This document shows positions 37,901-52,028 of a stretch of DNA of 64,000 nucleotides, piece after piece. The notes under the pieces are model-generated. The model worked only from the letters and a program-made list of their open reading frames with translations. It did no database searches and was not told the origin of the DNA. The position numbers and the translations under genes were made by a program. Source of the stretch: Paragonimus westermani (taxonomy: Eukaryota; Platyhelminthes; Trematoda; Plagiorchiida; Troglotrematidae); contig QNGE01001684.1 in NCBI GenBank assembly GCA_008508345.1, forward strand, positions 47,842 to 111,841. The letters are read 5' to 3'. Positions within the stretch are counted from its first letter, which is position 1, and every line of letters starts with the position of its first letter.

Positions 37901-39359
37901 GTTAATTACATTTCAAAAAGTCATCTAATTATATTTTCTTGAAACCATATTTAGGTACGTGGTACTCCCCGTTTTATAAGTTTCCTCACTGCTTATTATG
38001 GATGTTCTACCATCGTTACGGAGGTACCAGTGTATCTTATTACTAATAATTTCATTTGCAAAATCATCTTCATTTAATGGATTTGAAACCTCTGTATGGT
38101 TGCGATCGTCAACTAACTCTGGTTGATCTTTTTCGCATACCCCTGTTTACCATAACTGGATAAAAAGTATCTTCTTAACACATCGTCCGCAATGCACGTT
38201 ATTACAAATGTCTCATCCAGTTGAGCTCTAACGAAACCGGCTAATGGAATGTCCCAACTGGATTACAAAAGCACGTGTTATGAAATCCATTGTGATCATC
38301 TACAAATCAATGATAGTAGAGCATGTGATACAAATCATTAAAGTGTTTGGATCTTACGAAACATGATGCCACCTAGCTAGGTATACAGTACCTGAAAGGT
38401 GATTACAAAGCATGGTTATCTTTACTCACAGTCCCGATGCCACAGTGATAAGCTGTATGTTCAAGGTCACTCCCGCGAATGGAGGCAACCTAATGACAAG
38501 ACGATGAGAAGTTCACATTAAACACTCTCGTGAAAGATGAAGCTATTCCCTAGCGGGATTTCCCTCAAAAAATTGCCTCATACAAATGCAGTCGATTCAA
38601 AACCTTGTGAGAGAGAATGCTTTTGAACAAGCACCACATCAGAATTCTGAGGCTTACAAAAAAGCTTAATCTTTAAGAGTAACATATTTGCTAGTGATGT
38701 CACGTTTCAAGACTGACGAATACTCCTAAAATGATGATCAGTATAAACTGAAAAACACTGCCAACAGAAATCTGCGATCAATTGTAAATACTGTTCAACT
38801 GATATCAGCCGATGTTCACAATTACATATCGATAACCAAAGTACTATAGGATTTATTTGATGTTTAGTGTGACTGAAACCTGAACAGCATTCCTGCCCTA
38901 TTTTGTCTCGAAATGAATGGGCAATGTGAACGTTGCTTGTAAACGAGATGAATCAGTCGTTCCTAGTGTAGGATTAACCCCGTAGTGCGAACACTTACCC
39001 GTAGTTTAATTGCCGGTAATGGTCATCTCCAGCGAGATCCATACTAAACCATGGTACACCTATTTGAAGAGGGCTGAATGAAATGTCTATTGACATCTGG
39101 AATCTTTAGCGGTTTGCCAATGATGTTCACCTTCATTAGGCGCTAATACCTAGCGGGTCTGTAATCGAATTTGAAGTACCTCTAAACATAATGCATTTCT
39201 TGACATTTCTGCACGACATCTCTCGAGATGTATGTGTCAACTTTGTCTTAAGGAGAGAACGCTTTCAGCGACAAAAGTGAAACCGCATACGTTCGTGAAC
39301 CCGCAAAACCATTAGTTGCAATTAAGGTTGGGTAAAGATAAGTAATGACTCATGATCAC
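34923..39359. other. No recognisable gene
   Basis: The longest open frame, 35815-36255 plus (146 codons), has no identifiable domain and no convincing splice borders. I see nothing else in this stretch. Confidence 0.45.
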
Positions 39360-39549
39360 TTGTAAGATATCCCGCACCAAATTTAGTACGAATGAAATTG
39401 AACAGTTTGGGCGTCGTGTTTAACCAGCTATTGATAAACAGATTGGGAATAACATTACAACACTCCTGAGGAAGGCCACTCGAGGTGGTTGAAACGTAGA
39501 GTATTACAAATTGCTCGTAACGTTGTGTTATTCCCAATCTGTTTATCAA
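39360..39549 (-). repeat. 190 bp hairpin repeat, copy B, hammerhead-like core on plus strand
   Basis: This is a near-identical, inverted copy of 11889-12077. The 24 bp arms are at 39431-39454 and 39526-39549. The plus strand carries CTGAGGA (39466-39472), the stem CCACT/GGTGG around CGA, and GAAACGT from 39491. The stem II change CCACC to CCACT keeps pairing through a G-U wobble, so the fold is retained between copies. The edges coincide with those of copy A, which supports a discrete mobile unit. Confidence 0.85.
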
Positions 39550-42084
39550 TCACTCATGATGCTCAGAAGAAAAGTTCTTATCGGTGCCGTGTCATCCAAT
39601 CAGACGAGAACAACGGTGAATATGGCAATAAGATGATCCAGGATTTCCTATTGTGTGTATGTCGTGCGGTCATAGATAAGATGCTACAATTTTCACATAC
39701 CAATGTGATGACAGGCGACAAAAGTCAGGGATATCTCTTGTGCCTGACCTGATCATAGGTGTAAACATTCGCGTGATTAACACAGAGGGAGGCTTAAAAC
39801 GCTTTGCTTTTTAAGTAAGCAGCAATCAACCAGAAAAGAGTTCCTCAATGAGAGGATAAATATTAAATTATCAGCATTCCGTTACCTTCCTGACCGCTGT
39901 TCTTCTGCTCCTCTTATGTGTGGAGGTTAACTGATCCTTACCTATCTTCTCCAATACCGGACTCTTCTATGACTCACTTAAAAGATTTGTATGTGTATGA
40001 CTGGGGACAGTGATATTTTCTCCAGTGGCATATTATGCATTCCCGTCATGCTGTTTCTGGGAATCTTTTTCAGTAATAGTCGACCGAACCTTCAGACAAC
40101 TAGCATGAGTTACCAGGCCCTTAACTGACGACTTAAGGAAGGGCAATCGAAGCGATAATCAGTAAGTCTGATATGTAAGGTCGACGGCACTTGGGTTTCA
40201 TAAAATGAGGCCACCCGCAACTATGAACCGCAGCTACCTTCACTTCGTCATCCCGTCAGAACACCAACCACTTAAAACAAAGATAAGTAGAATCCACTAG
40301 CAGAGCATCTAATGATCGAACCAGAGTTCTACACTGTAAGCTGGACGATTACAGGTGGCGCCTGGCTACACAAGTTTGTGTATTTTCACTCAGTCGAGTG
40401 TTTGCTTTCTTGCAGAACGCACCGGAACGGATTGTTTGACTAAAGCTGTACACGGTTTGGGCTGAAAATAGATGGTTGCATAGTGCAGTTTCACCCGTGT
40501 TTGATTAATATACGTGATTTCAGTGAAACAATTCCGATCTAACAGTCCCTAATAGGTCTGCAGGGATTACGAAAATGTTGCCGCCTCTTGATGCAGGCCT
40601 CTTCAACCATTCCTCTCAAATGCACCATTCTTGGGAATGAAGTAGCAGAGGAGTGGCAATTCTTTCGTTCGAGCTGTTAGTTTACATTCCTGTTGGATGA
40701 TGTCACGTCAAGGTCTTTGCAAAGTGATAACACACTGTTATTGAATAACAGGAATATTTGGTTTTCGCCTGGACATCGATTCGAGCAAGAGTGAGTTCTC
40801 CAAAAATTCTGTCTTGCAGTTACCTGTGAGGTCAGATGTAATTTAGTCGTTCCGTTTTTAGGAACAAGTGTTGTGCATGTCAACTACCAACAGCCAGCAA
40901 CTCTGCACTGTCTCGAAGACAACGGGTGAACAACTCATTCAGAAGTTGGCACAAAAATCCGTACATTCCTCAGGGGGCACTTGGGCATAGGTCATCACGT
41001 CCACTTGTTTTGCTGGGTCACATCTGGATGAATTCTTTGAAGCTACTTCAGTTCTTCAATTGAGAAGAAATGTCAGCGAGAAATGTGCATGCTTCAGAAA
41101 GTGAACAGAAATTACTCGTTATCCTGCCGGATTTACAGTCAATCATTTCGATGTCACCACGCCACCCTCTTGACAGAACTCTTCAGTACAGCCAATCTTT
41201 CCATGATTAACCAGTTCTCCCGGCGTCTTTTTCAACTTGAATCGTGTTGATGCACACAGAATCCAGATAAGTTAACTCACATACGACGGACATGAAAATG
41301 CATATGGCGGATGGATAACCCCTTGGTTTATACGCCTTTTATTTCCTTCTTCAGAACCTTTTCAGGTGAAGAAAAACTGTCCGCAAGAAGGAAAATCGTT
41401 TACCACGGACAACAAATAGTAAAACAGACATTTGAGTAACTTGACAGCAGATCATAAGATATGACCAAGTCGCACGAACAACCTTATTCTAGTCAGTGAT
41501 AAACAGTAGGAGTTGTTTTCAAATAACCTGCGCATACCCCTCAATCGATCGCAGCTGCCGCATTCCCACAGACTTCTCTGCCGACACATCATGGAGAGGA
41601 ACATTAGCTCTTGTTAGAGCTCGTCAGCAGTGCTTACCTTTGCCACGGCGGAAACTAGAACTGCGGTCACACTTCCATAAGGCAACCATATTGACCAGTC
41701 AGTCACTGACCTCGCATCAGGCACGATCGAATCATCATATATAAGGTCTTAGTCAGTCTCAGAATGAATGTGGTTGAGCTCTCACGTGAGCTGACTCAGC
41801 CGTGGCTAATGTGATGTCATTGGTACGGTAACCAACACGGTTATCTCATTAAATCGTGGTCACAGTTTTAGTCTCGGCTGTGGTGAAGATATGCAAACCT
41901 GAAGATCAGTAACACATACGAAACTCTGGCCTTCTGTACTTGTTAAAAAGGGACTGCCAATATCGGATTCTGCGATGTACACAGCGGATAAAGAGGTTTT
42001 GGAGTGCCATACTGCATACCATGGAACAGAGCTTCACGATAGAGTGGTCATATATAAGAAAGCGGTGCGCACCCACGGAATATG
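39550..42084. other. No recognisable gene; decayed Penelope body possible near the right end
   Basis: No family motif was seen. The plus-strand frame 41940-42149 runs into the Penelope nuclease relic but shows no clear RT motif. Confidence 0.4.
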
Positions 42085-42415
42085 AGCAAGTGCTCTTGTG
42101 TATACTTTCTTCTACTGTTATGCAGCGGAATGTGTATGTCGGACGATGAAGCGTTTATCTGAACAGGTCAACGGACAGCGTCTTGTCCGGCTCGGGACCG
42201 TTTCGATCAAAAACAGTAACAGCTCAGACAATGCACATCTCACCAATGGGGACCATCGCGTTGACCCAGAGAAGGCCTTTCACACTGCCAAGAAAATTCC
42301 CGCTAGCCATCTCAAGTTGACCAGAAATGAAGTGCTAGCCACCGCGGAATCGATTGCCATCCACTCACGCAATCCGGTCCTTTATGCTCAAAGACTGTTC
42401 GCACAATCCCTGTAG
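42085..42415 (+). pseudogene. Penelope-like GIY-YIG nuclease relic
   Basis: This is the C-terminal nuclease of a Penelope-like protein, broken by at least one frameshift. SCVY near 42094 starts the GIY half, and after a frame change CRTMKRLSEQVN matches the YIGRTxRxLSxRV region. It continues through LTNGDHRVDPEKAFHT and KLTRNEVLATAESIAIH to RNPVLYAQRLFAQSL and a stop. YIG has become a VC-type sequence, so it is dead. Its end differs from both the 25.9 kb element and the 61 kb relic, so it represents another Penelope family. No RT core is seen upstream. Confidence 0.85.
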
Positions 42416-45400
42416 TTTTAGTGGCCCAAAGTTACACCACTAACGTCAATCTCGGCTTCTGCGACCTAACTGAGAGCAGATATCTAAACCATTCATAAAA
42501 ACCACTGGCCACCCGTCGTATGAGTGGTTTAACTTTTCTGTACGGAAGGTTTTGCTTTATTACATGAACCAGTGAAAGTTTTAATAATATTGATTTGCTT
42601 TTGTTGTACATTTGTAACTTGACTGATCTGATAGGAGGATTGTCTAGAACACTTGATTATCACCGTTATGACTCAGTGGATATTTTCGTGAGACAGTTAA
42701 CTTTTATTCAAGAAGACTAAATCAAGACGTGCGTTCAGACGTGTTTAGAAGGTCACAATATTGTACAAGCCGAGAGTACTTAGCAATCTGGTGGCAAATC
42801 AATTGAAACCACTGCAATCAATGCATATTGGGGTGTTGAGAACATCCACTGGAACAATTGGGAAACTGTTAACAAGCCTGTCAACCTCACTGATGAAACA
42901 GTTTGAGATAAGTGAAAAATTACATGGTACAAGTGGACAAAAACCACTTAAGACTGTGAGTTTACACTCAACACTTATGCAGCTCTCATGAGCGCTCGAA
43001 TAAGTGAACAGAACTCGCATGGACGCGCATCTTGAGTCACATGTGTAAGTAACAGTGTCTCCGCCCTGTCTTGTGTAACACACAGCGATCCACATCGTAA
43101 GAAGTAAGGCTTTCATTTTGGGTGACTTCGCCTTCTGTCTTCACGTAATCAAGTCTCGCTGTAACCTGATCACCCCCAAGTTGGCTTACTTACGAAATTG
43201 CGGTGCAACACAATGTAGTAGTCTATTCCAGGTGTTATTGCTCAAAGTCTACTACTCAACCAGAAAATATTCGCTATCAGTTGCAAGATTTTGCCAGATG
43301 TGTTTGACATGCTAAACTGAAATACTACCCGGGTTATCCATATAAGGAGATTAATAGTGTGCGCACAAATGAAACTTGTTCATAGAACACAGGTCCACAT
43401 ATTCTGTAACAGGGCAAATGATATCAAACTTTGGTCTCCTCAACTGTGTCATTCTGGCGCTTCGGAAATAAGTTGATCAGTTTTCGCTTTACGTAGACGA
43501 AATTAAACAGAAGTTTCAGAACAAATCGAATAGTGTACAGGATGAAAACAAATCACACTCAGTTTTTGTCGGTCGGCCTCTGCGTGAGATATCTTTTCTT
43601 AAAGCATGCGGTACAACAGTTTTCAAGAACGGAATGTGGGGAGAATCAGTGCAGAAATAAATCACCATTTCATCAAGCTTTCATTCGAAGTGTGGTGGTA
43701 AGCGATATTCTGGGAATTAAAACACTCAAAAATGTGGTCAGTCCGATGAACTTCTGAACAAGTCATGGTTTATTTGCGTGTGGTCTGGTGGCAAATGTCA
43801 ACGAAATTTGTATAGGAGAATTCAAATACACACGCTGACAAGTAGACTAATCAGGGACCACTGGATGTTCCGCTGGACTCAATTGCACCAACGCTGTCAC
43901 AAACCCGGTGTATATGTGTCACACTCTAATATATCCTCAGTGTTGTTGGAACATCCTTTGTATCCAGGAGTCACTGGGGACGTAGTGGATACTGGATGCA
44001 CCAACAGCGTGTAACAACATTTTCTACTGAATTTTAAGCAAAACAGACGATTTGAGGCTAGAGCTAGTAGGGTTGAACACAGTCATCAAAGGTTGGGAAA
44101 CTTTTCTTTTCTAGTCTACTTAATTGCACCACTTCTAACTACAAACAGTTCACCCCAATTACTCTATTCGAACGAAGTCCGCTGTTTACTTAACACTTAC
44201 CGTTATGCACCATAAAATCAGTAAATATATGATAATTGTATATGAATACGTGGCCGAATTTCCGAGATCGTTACAACAGAAGTGTAAGCAGCATTTCTAG
44301 TCAGATGGTCTTGTAACTAAGCTGAGTTCAAATTCACTTTGAGCACTCGGGAAATCATAATTGAACGCCGAACATAGAAAAACATCTTTCGTTGCACTGG
44401 TTACATCTTTAAGTCAAACATGCCTGTCAGCCGTTCTACACAGAAAGCACCTATGGGGACAAAGTTGAGTTTCATGGTGTCAATTATGTGAACTTTCAGT
44501 GTTATCCGGTGAAATAACTTGGTTTAGTTTATACTGCCTTAGTCCGACGTCATCTTGGGGTTCGGTTTCTCTGTAGTGTTCTTTGAAACGCTGTTTATCG
44601 TTTCTGCAATGATCAGTGCTGACATGCCTAAAAAATAAACGAAATTCAAGCTTAATGATTCTAATAAAAAGCTAGACGGTGTGCATATATAAGTGTAAAA
44701 TCTACAGCCATCTGCACTTGTTGCATAACTTACGGTGTGTAAATATAAGGACTATAACTATTATTGCCATAAAGTTGAGTCAGTTTCATACTGTTCGTGG
44801 GAAAAAGTGAAGCAAACTTCTAACCAACGTGCACATGATTGGAAGGTTTACCCTGCCTTAAAAGTTCATCCATTTTGAACCGTCCGTGTTACTTGCACGT
44901 TTTCTGCCCAAAATTTATTTTAATTGCATTGTTCTACCGAAACTTGTTTTCTTTGTTGCGTAAATTTCAATGTGTCATCGGGCATTTTTGCATTCACAGG
45001 AAAATACACCCATCACAAAATTATAAAACAACCTAAAGCTTCATAAGAACTTTCGCAATATTAACTCAGAACCTGCTTGTTTCTTCAGCAACACTAACTG
45101 AAGTCTTCGAGCGTCTTGATATGAAAAATTCATTAATTTTTCATGTATGACTATTTTAGGTAAGTCTTCCACGATCAGATTGAGAAGGGTTGGGCCAGTA
45201 GCACTACACTTCTTTCTTGAGACATATTTCATGGGTATTATGTCTCAGTTAACCCTGATATGTATTACTGCATATTGTTTGTACAAACAATACCTCGACA
45301 TCCTTCAAGAAGACTGGATCAGAGCCAGAAGATTTTATTTCGGATTAAAACTATTTACATTTGGATGCACACCAGAAGGATTTGTAGTGGTTTCGTTTGG

Positions 45401-48400
45401 ATACAACTGAGGGTTGCCTTGCTCTTATGCACGTTTTGCACAAGGAGATTAACTGCTTAGGTCACAACCACAAACACACCCTCATTTGTAAAAACTAGTT
45501 CAACCATCTCTCTTAATCTCAGGTGTGCCGGATAGAAGTCAAAATACCGTCTTTCAAAACACAGTTGGCGTTGGAGCTGGTGGCATGTAAAAACAATCAA
45601 CCTGCACTGATGTCTTACTCTTGAGGTCAAGAAGACAGCTTATAACTCCTTGCAGTAGCAATTCCTGGGGGCGATAACGAGGTCTCTAATCGCGTACGTT
45701 GTTCCGGTTGAATATACAAAGTTTATCTGAATGAGTTTCCTTTCTGAACCATCCTTCATTCCGAAGCGCGTTCCTAATATCATGGTAATATACGCCCAAG
45801 ATTTGGTCTTGTGCATCTGTTGCGGTCACTTACGCGACTGCTTAAAGTAGTTCACGAAGAACAGCCGGGTACCAACTAACCTTTCATGGGTGTGACGCGA
45901 TGCTTTCATTTATCTTCGCTCTAAAAATGATTACTTGATGTTATTGCAAAATAATCAGTGAAACATTGCTTGGTCATAGAGGTTTCCACTGGGTTTTGGG
46001 CAGATTGCCATTCAACGAAATAACGGAAGTCTGGTCGTCAAGATCGTTTACAAAGTCATGGTGGGAGTGATCAAGTGAAGCATTGTTTAAGTGGTTAGCC
46101 GAAGTCATACCCCTTATAAAATGGGAAACTTAAGAGTCAGTTAATTCGTATTTTTCGAGTGTGCAAATTTGAGCACTGGATTGTTTCTGTACTGAAGCTT
46201 TCATGATCTAGTGTTACGTTGTATGCATGGCACTGTGATATGCTAAACAAAAGGGCGGCTTCAGCTCTTTACTGCCTAAAGTAGACGTGATCACATCGGG
46301 TTAGCTTGGTCACCCACAAAGTAGGTCAGCCTTAGCTACACAACAGCGGTATTTCAAGCCCGAGAAAAATCCACTGCTTATTTTGTTACGAATAACTGTC
46401 AGTATGATAATGTTAAAGTAAACAAAAACTGTTTTCAGTCTGCTTTATTCAACATTGTGGTTTGTAACACTAATCCCTAGAGAACGTTTTTGTTGGCCTA
46501 ATCACTGATCGTTCCTAGATTGCTTCTTCGTGCTTTCGCTATTCCAATACCATCAACGTAGACGGTGGTTGTTTCGCTTAACGTCGACTCCAAAACTTGT
46601 AGCGCAATTGTACTCCAAAGCGTTGATGCATTCGCTGGGGACACAGATGCCTTACCCCTCCAATATTGATCCCGACACCATATGAACCAAACACAAACTG
46701 ATTCTGTTGACCAGTCTCAGACGAGAACGTACGGCAGATTTTGAATAAAAACGTGTCTTAGTAATGAACTGTGGTTTTTAGCTGGTATACTGAGATTCGA
46801 AGGAGCTGCATTCAACTTGACAGACTTATTTCAAAAGAACGGTTACGCATACATCAGACTGTAGTCCAGCTAGACTGCTGAAAGACGAGTCTTAAGCTAA
46901 TCCATTACCGAATATCATCATGCTTTATTACAAGGAGTGGACGGTAAGTTCGAAACCATGAGTATTTGAACAGTAGGTAATTAGCTTCACTTAAGTCCTT
47001 TTTGTTCAACTACCCGCTGAAATTCTTCATTAAACAGTGGGCTAACTTTAATCAGTCTTTTAACAAAAATGGTGGCTACGTATCCCTTACAGTATGTGAA
47101 CAGTGCGAATGCCCTTATTAGAAACATCTGTTGCAAGACTAACGGTAGCTTCCTCTATGACCGAGGACCTCGAGACAAAGTGGACATTCATACGGACAGT
47201 CAGCGACTACTACCGGAAAGTTATTCAGTTGCTTGAAATAACTCAGTTACTCAAATATTTTGCTGAGTTAATACGTTCTCATTATGATTGTAATTTTGTT
47301 TTCTATGGCGTATTAAAATCGGCCAGAAAATTAATCAGAAAAATGCGCCTTCATCCAAGTTGCCAAATCATCCGAGAACTACTTTGAGTACAACAGGAAA
47401 GCAATTTTAACCGATCTCTTGAATCTTTTCCTTAGATCCTCATGGACATCTTGGGGTTAATTAATTAATATGAATAACATGGGTGTATTGATATGTACCA
47501 CTAATACATATTAGGATGAAGAAAACAGCTGAAACAACATTGGTGTTAACAACTAATAAATGTACTGACGGAGTTTCAATAACGTACTTCTTAAGAGTAG
47601 GATCTATTAATATAGGTACAACTCTGCCCAGTTTGTTTTTGTCTCGGGAACTGAAGGAAATTTCTGAGTACAAAATATATCCCCTGTATCAAACTTAGCG
47701 ATAACAAAATTTGCGACTACCATTATTTAAGCTTGGCTTACAACAACGCTTTTCAACAGCTTACTACTGCCAACCTTTATTCATCTGAATACTTAAGATA
47801 ATTCTTTCAGGATTCTTCCATATTTGTTCACTAGACAGATTGTTGAAACTTTCTGAGGCAAACCCACCTGGAGACAGTTTACATAGGCTGCAAGTTTGGA
47901 GGAGATGAGTTAAGATGAGACGAAAAAACCAGTCAGTCATTACGTTACTGTTAGTCAACAGAGAGTTTTAAGTAGTCTGATGACAGGCCGGTGTGACACT
48001 AACGTATTAACCGACACGCCCATCTTCCTCCAGTAGATTGTGATCTGTACCACTTCTGTTTTTAAATGACCCGTATGACTCATTATAATTTTCGTACATA
48101 ACTCGCACGCACCCGACGCAGTTGTAAAAGCTTGATGAGAATTACCGGAAAGAGCTGTTTATGAAATTGTCTTGTTTTGAATTCTACAGGAATCTGAAGA
48201 GGAGTTTCGCGCAGTGTCTAGTGAAAATGTGTGGAAGTCATAAGTATAGTGAGACATTCAATTTATTCGACCCTGACTATTATGCTGAATGCCGGTAGGA
48301 TGATCATACTTCCAACTCGTAACATAACACTCCGGACGTTTTTTCGCTACTTTTCTCTGATACGGTGACTACTACATTGTGGTGTACAACAAATTAAGAT

Positions 48401-49939
48401 CTGTGTAGCTGCAGAGCAACCTGTAGTAGTAGGTATTCGTAAAAATTTCGCGCATCTGCTTTAGCCAGTTGTTGACTATTGAAAAACAAAAATACAGGCT
48501 TACTTCTTAATTAACCGCACTGTTTACTGCGTGCGCGTCACCTACTTGTCGAAATGCTCACGACAAGTTGTCATTTATGGTCAACTGTATAGCACAATAG
48601 AGATATGGTATGATTTCCACTGAAATTTACATCGTTTACGGAATCCGTAAGCATCTAACATAAGGAAACGCTCTCTACTGTTGTGCGATTCTAACATATT
48701 CGTGAGTAAAATAACCACAGACACAGGAATGGATATTTTTAACTGCTTCGATTACTAACAGTATGAGTCAAAAAACATGGAATATTGTTGGTCCAGATGC
48801 TGATAGACTAACTTGATCTAAAAATAAATTTTCCCACAGTTTCCTCGTTCACAATGAAGTCTGTTTGTGAATTAAACACGTGAGCTACTTAAAACTAGTT
48901 TAAAAGACTGACGAGTGTGTAACCGACTTGGTAATCAGTTACTGTCAACTTGAAACCTAACTTTTGGTGAAAAGTTGTTACGTTTCAATCGCCTTCTGTC
49001 CACAGTCATCTGTGGACTGGTCCAAAAGTCCCCAACGCTAGACGGTCAGTACTACTGTGGCCTCATAGTCAACGCAACCCAATAAGACGAGATGAGTTAT
49101 GTTAACAAAACACCAGATAATATTATTAGGCCTACCAGCAGTCCTTTTACTCTTCTGGTCGGAATTAATTCTCATAAGATCGGTGATCTAACTTTTAAAG
49201 TCCACTGAACCGAAGCAGGTTGGTTGCATAATTTCATCTTGCTTCGAATGTAGCAAACACTTTGTGGGTGATGAAATATTGATCGACAAACGACAGTGAA
49301 AAATATATTTACACGATTACCCTAGGTGCCTCCTCTCAAGCAATGCCAGTCAAAAGTGAAGATTGCTGCTCTCTAGAGTTTTAACGCGCACGTTTCCATA
49401 TGCGCTTTATCGGCACTTATTCAAGCCATCTAATTGATTAATTGATTATCTGAGTACTTAGTGTGCACTGAGCTACTGTAAGATCCGTAGTTATCCAGAT
49501 ACCATTTGCCTACATGTTCAAAACAAAATGGCTCGTGGTCACCTTTTATTAGGACTGTTATGCTGAATCTAAGCTATTCTGTTGGGTTGGAGGATAATCG
49601 TTAAAATTATGCTGTAAGTTCACTGGGCGGTAAACGCACACACGTTTCGTTTAATTACTATTGAGTATTGTCAATTACTGACTACTTCTTACCTATGGGG
49701 TTCTTACGAACTCAATGCACGTTTTGAGGTCATGAGGTTGGGATTTGTTTGTCACTACTGTCGCCATAGACGGTAGTGCACTAATGATTCACATTGATGC
49801 ACAACTACCTCCACAACCATGAAGAAAGAGCAAACACTGCACAAGAGCAGAGAAGGAAAAGGGCGAGAAGTGGGAGGGATCCAACTGTTAGAAATAACTT
49901 CGTCTATAGTCAAACATTCAACATCAAGGTGCCTCTACC
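42416..49939. other. No recognisable gene
   Basis: This is AT-rich sequence with short open frames only. Frames at 45147-45410 plus and 47103-47387 plus were inspected and matched nothing. An AATAAA on the minus strand at 49550-49545 could serve the candidate gene end at 49940. Confidence 0.4.
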
Positions 49940-50288
49940 TCAAAAACAAACAACCGAGCTGTAAGTGAAAGCAAACCATCGTCAGCAAGACAGCCCCCCT
50001 TACGGCTTCCACTGACCCGCCTCATTCAATGCACTCACATCAAAGACAACTCGGCCATACAACGACCACCCTCATGCCATTTAAACTGACTAGTCACCAT
50101 CTCACGAAACGCCTCCAGCCACATACTCTGAGAGTCTCGGAATCCCCAGCCTGAGAGCGGAACCCGATCTACATTGAGCAACTCCTTCGCGAACAACTTC
50201 ATTTCTCTATACCAAGTCATCACCCGTCCATCTCGCATCTCACGCCAGTCGGCCACAGCGTCAGCATAATTTCCGGTATGGCAGACGA
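49940..50288 (-). CDS. Candidate 3' end of an unknown gene (two exons)
   Basis: An open stretch (50288-50039) codes for a charged, protein-like sequence. It includes HTGNYADAVADWREMRDGRV, LFAKELLNVDRVPL and MWLEAFREMVTSQFKW. Its codon third positions are strongly G-rich, unlike the surrounding noise. It ends TTTGAT/GTGAGT (donor at 50038). An 80 bp interval then ends in TTTCACTTACAG (acceptor at 49959), after which the frame continues ISVVCF and stops at 49940. The upstream border is less clear: AACTAG at 50289 is possible but has a poor pyrimidine tract. I do not recognise the family, so no function is proposed. Upstream exons may lie to the right on the minus strand (for example near 50942-51280, where LLLAALHGLTSKASA is helix-like), but none is certain. 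Confidence 0.4.
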
Positions 50289-51856
50289 CTAGTTGGCATT
50301 CTCAGTATGCGGTTTTACCAAACAAGTCTGTGCAAATTTAAGGACTGAACAAAAGGACTCGTCTGACAATCACTACCAAATACTCGCTTTCTAACCTCTT
50401 CATCACTTACTCGCTGGTGCGATCCGGTACAGGTGACTGAACGCAAACATCAGTGGTCAAATGTCTGAAGACGGTTCACATCTTCTGCCCTGAGTGACCA
50501 GGTTTTGTTACCGTCAAATATTTCTCGACGTGAGGACATTCTGATCCATCCTCTGTCACATGGATGGTCAAATTTACGTGCGTTAATCACAGTGACCTGG
50601 AGAATCCATAACACAACTTTAACCTGACCTTTTCAACTATAGCACTACTCGGGATCTTAGTTACAATTAGTTGATATTGTGCCAGTCGTTCTGAGCATAT
50701 CGTCGTCCTTCGGATTACGCTGTACCATGCCAAGAGCCAATTACTTTTAGTTCAGATTACGCTGCTGTGTTCATTCAACATCAGTTACATGTAGGGGTAG
50801 TTGACGCTGGCACACAACCACTGTGCAATCAGCAGAAAGTATGCAATAAGTTATGATTTATAAATAAAGAAGAGCTAAGGAACAAGATTTAGGTTTCAGC
50901 AGCGCAATTGTGACTGATCTTAAGCATATGTCAGCGTAATTTCAGATACACCTCGCAGCCACAGTCAGTTCGAAGGGGACCACCAAATGTTCAATGTACC
51001 TGGCATCAGAATACTCTCCCGACTCACTGTAAAATTCTCGAATGTTACGAACGAGAATATTTTTTCTATTATTCAGCGCTACATACCTTGGGACTGTAAT
51101 TGTAGGCGGTGATATAGAATGAAATGACATTTCTACCGTGCAGTGTACGATGAATCCTAACAAATATGAAACCTGTAGTATTAGAGGCTGCAAGTTGGTA
51201 AACATTATAATGTAAATTGCGGACGCTTTGGATGTTAGCCCGTGTAAAGCAGCAAGCAGGAGCTGATTGGATTCATCCATACCAGCAGAGCTGAACTATG
51301 TTGCGCTTTGATTTTATTCATCCCCAAGGAAGTTACGTCCACGTGACTGGTGCGCCACAGGTTAATTTTCACAGCTCCTAATGCAAAAGTTCGTCTGTTA
51401 TAGCGTTGATCAGAATATCTAGGCCTGAAAAATCCATATAAAGATGAAATCCATTGTAAAATATCAAGGTGGAGCAAAGCTTTACGAAAGCTTGTAACCG
51501 CTGTTCACTTTCCTTACTATTCACAGGTTTAGAACGGACAACCGCGAGTAAGTTACAACTGCGGCTTCAGTTGCATTTTCTCCCGTCTTGACCAATACCT
51601 CTAAAAAATAGTTATTATTTCTTGTTGTGATACCACTGTTTACTTTGAACCTTTTGCAGTTTTGATGCGATAACACAATTAGTAAACATAAAACACCATA
51701 CCAGGTTTGTACACTTGATACGGGTAAGTTCTTCACATGCAAAATTTGCTATCACATGTAAAAACCTGAATTATTTAGGTGGGGAAAACCTTGGCATCAT
51801 CACTTACAAGAGTACAGCTGTATCAGTGTAGTCAGCCTGGTCAACTTGCTTTGCAG
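50289..51856. other. Possible further minus-strand exons, unresolved
   Basis: Minus-strand frames 50942-51280 and 51235-51477 are bounded in places by GTATGT- or CAG-type sites and look somewhat protein-like. The joins do not give one consistent frame into 50288 that I could confirm. Confidence 0.25.
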
Positions 51857-52028
51857 CTGTGGATTTTTTACAGAGGTATTTTGCCATTCAAAATTGATGA
51901 ATTCAGTGGTGATTTGAAGAAATCAAAATCAGACAGTTACTTGTCAAAGCATCCAAATGTCTACCAGTGCATATTGAAGTTCCTAAGAAATTGTTCCAGC
52001 ACAATCTTGCCTCCTTGCACACCATTAG
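51857..52028 (+). CDS. Weak candidate internal exon, unknown protein
   Basis: A 172 nt stretch has a good acceptor (CAACTTGCTTTGCAG) and donor (CATTAG/GTAGGT). It is open in the frame LWIFYRGILPFKIDEF, SKHPNVYQCILKFLRN, STILPPCTPLG. The family is not recognised, and no neighbouring exon was found to pair with it. It could be chance. Confidence 0.25.
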
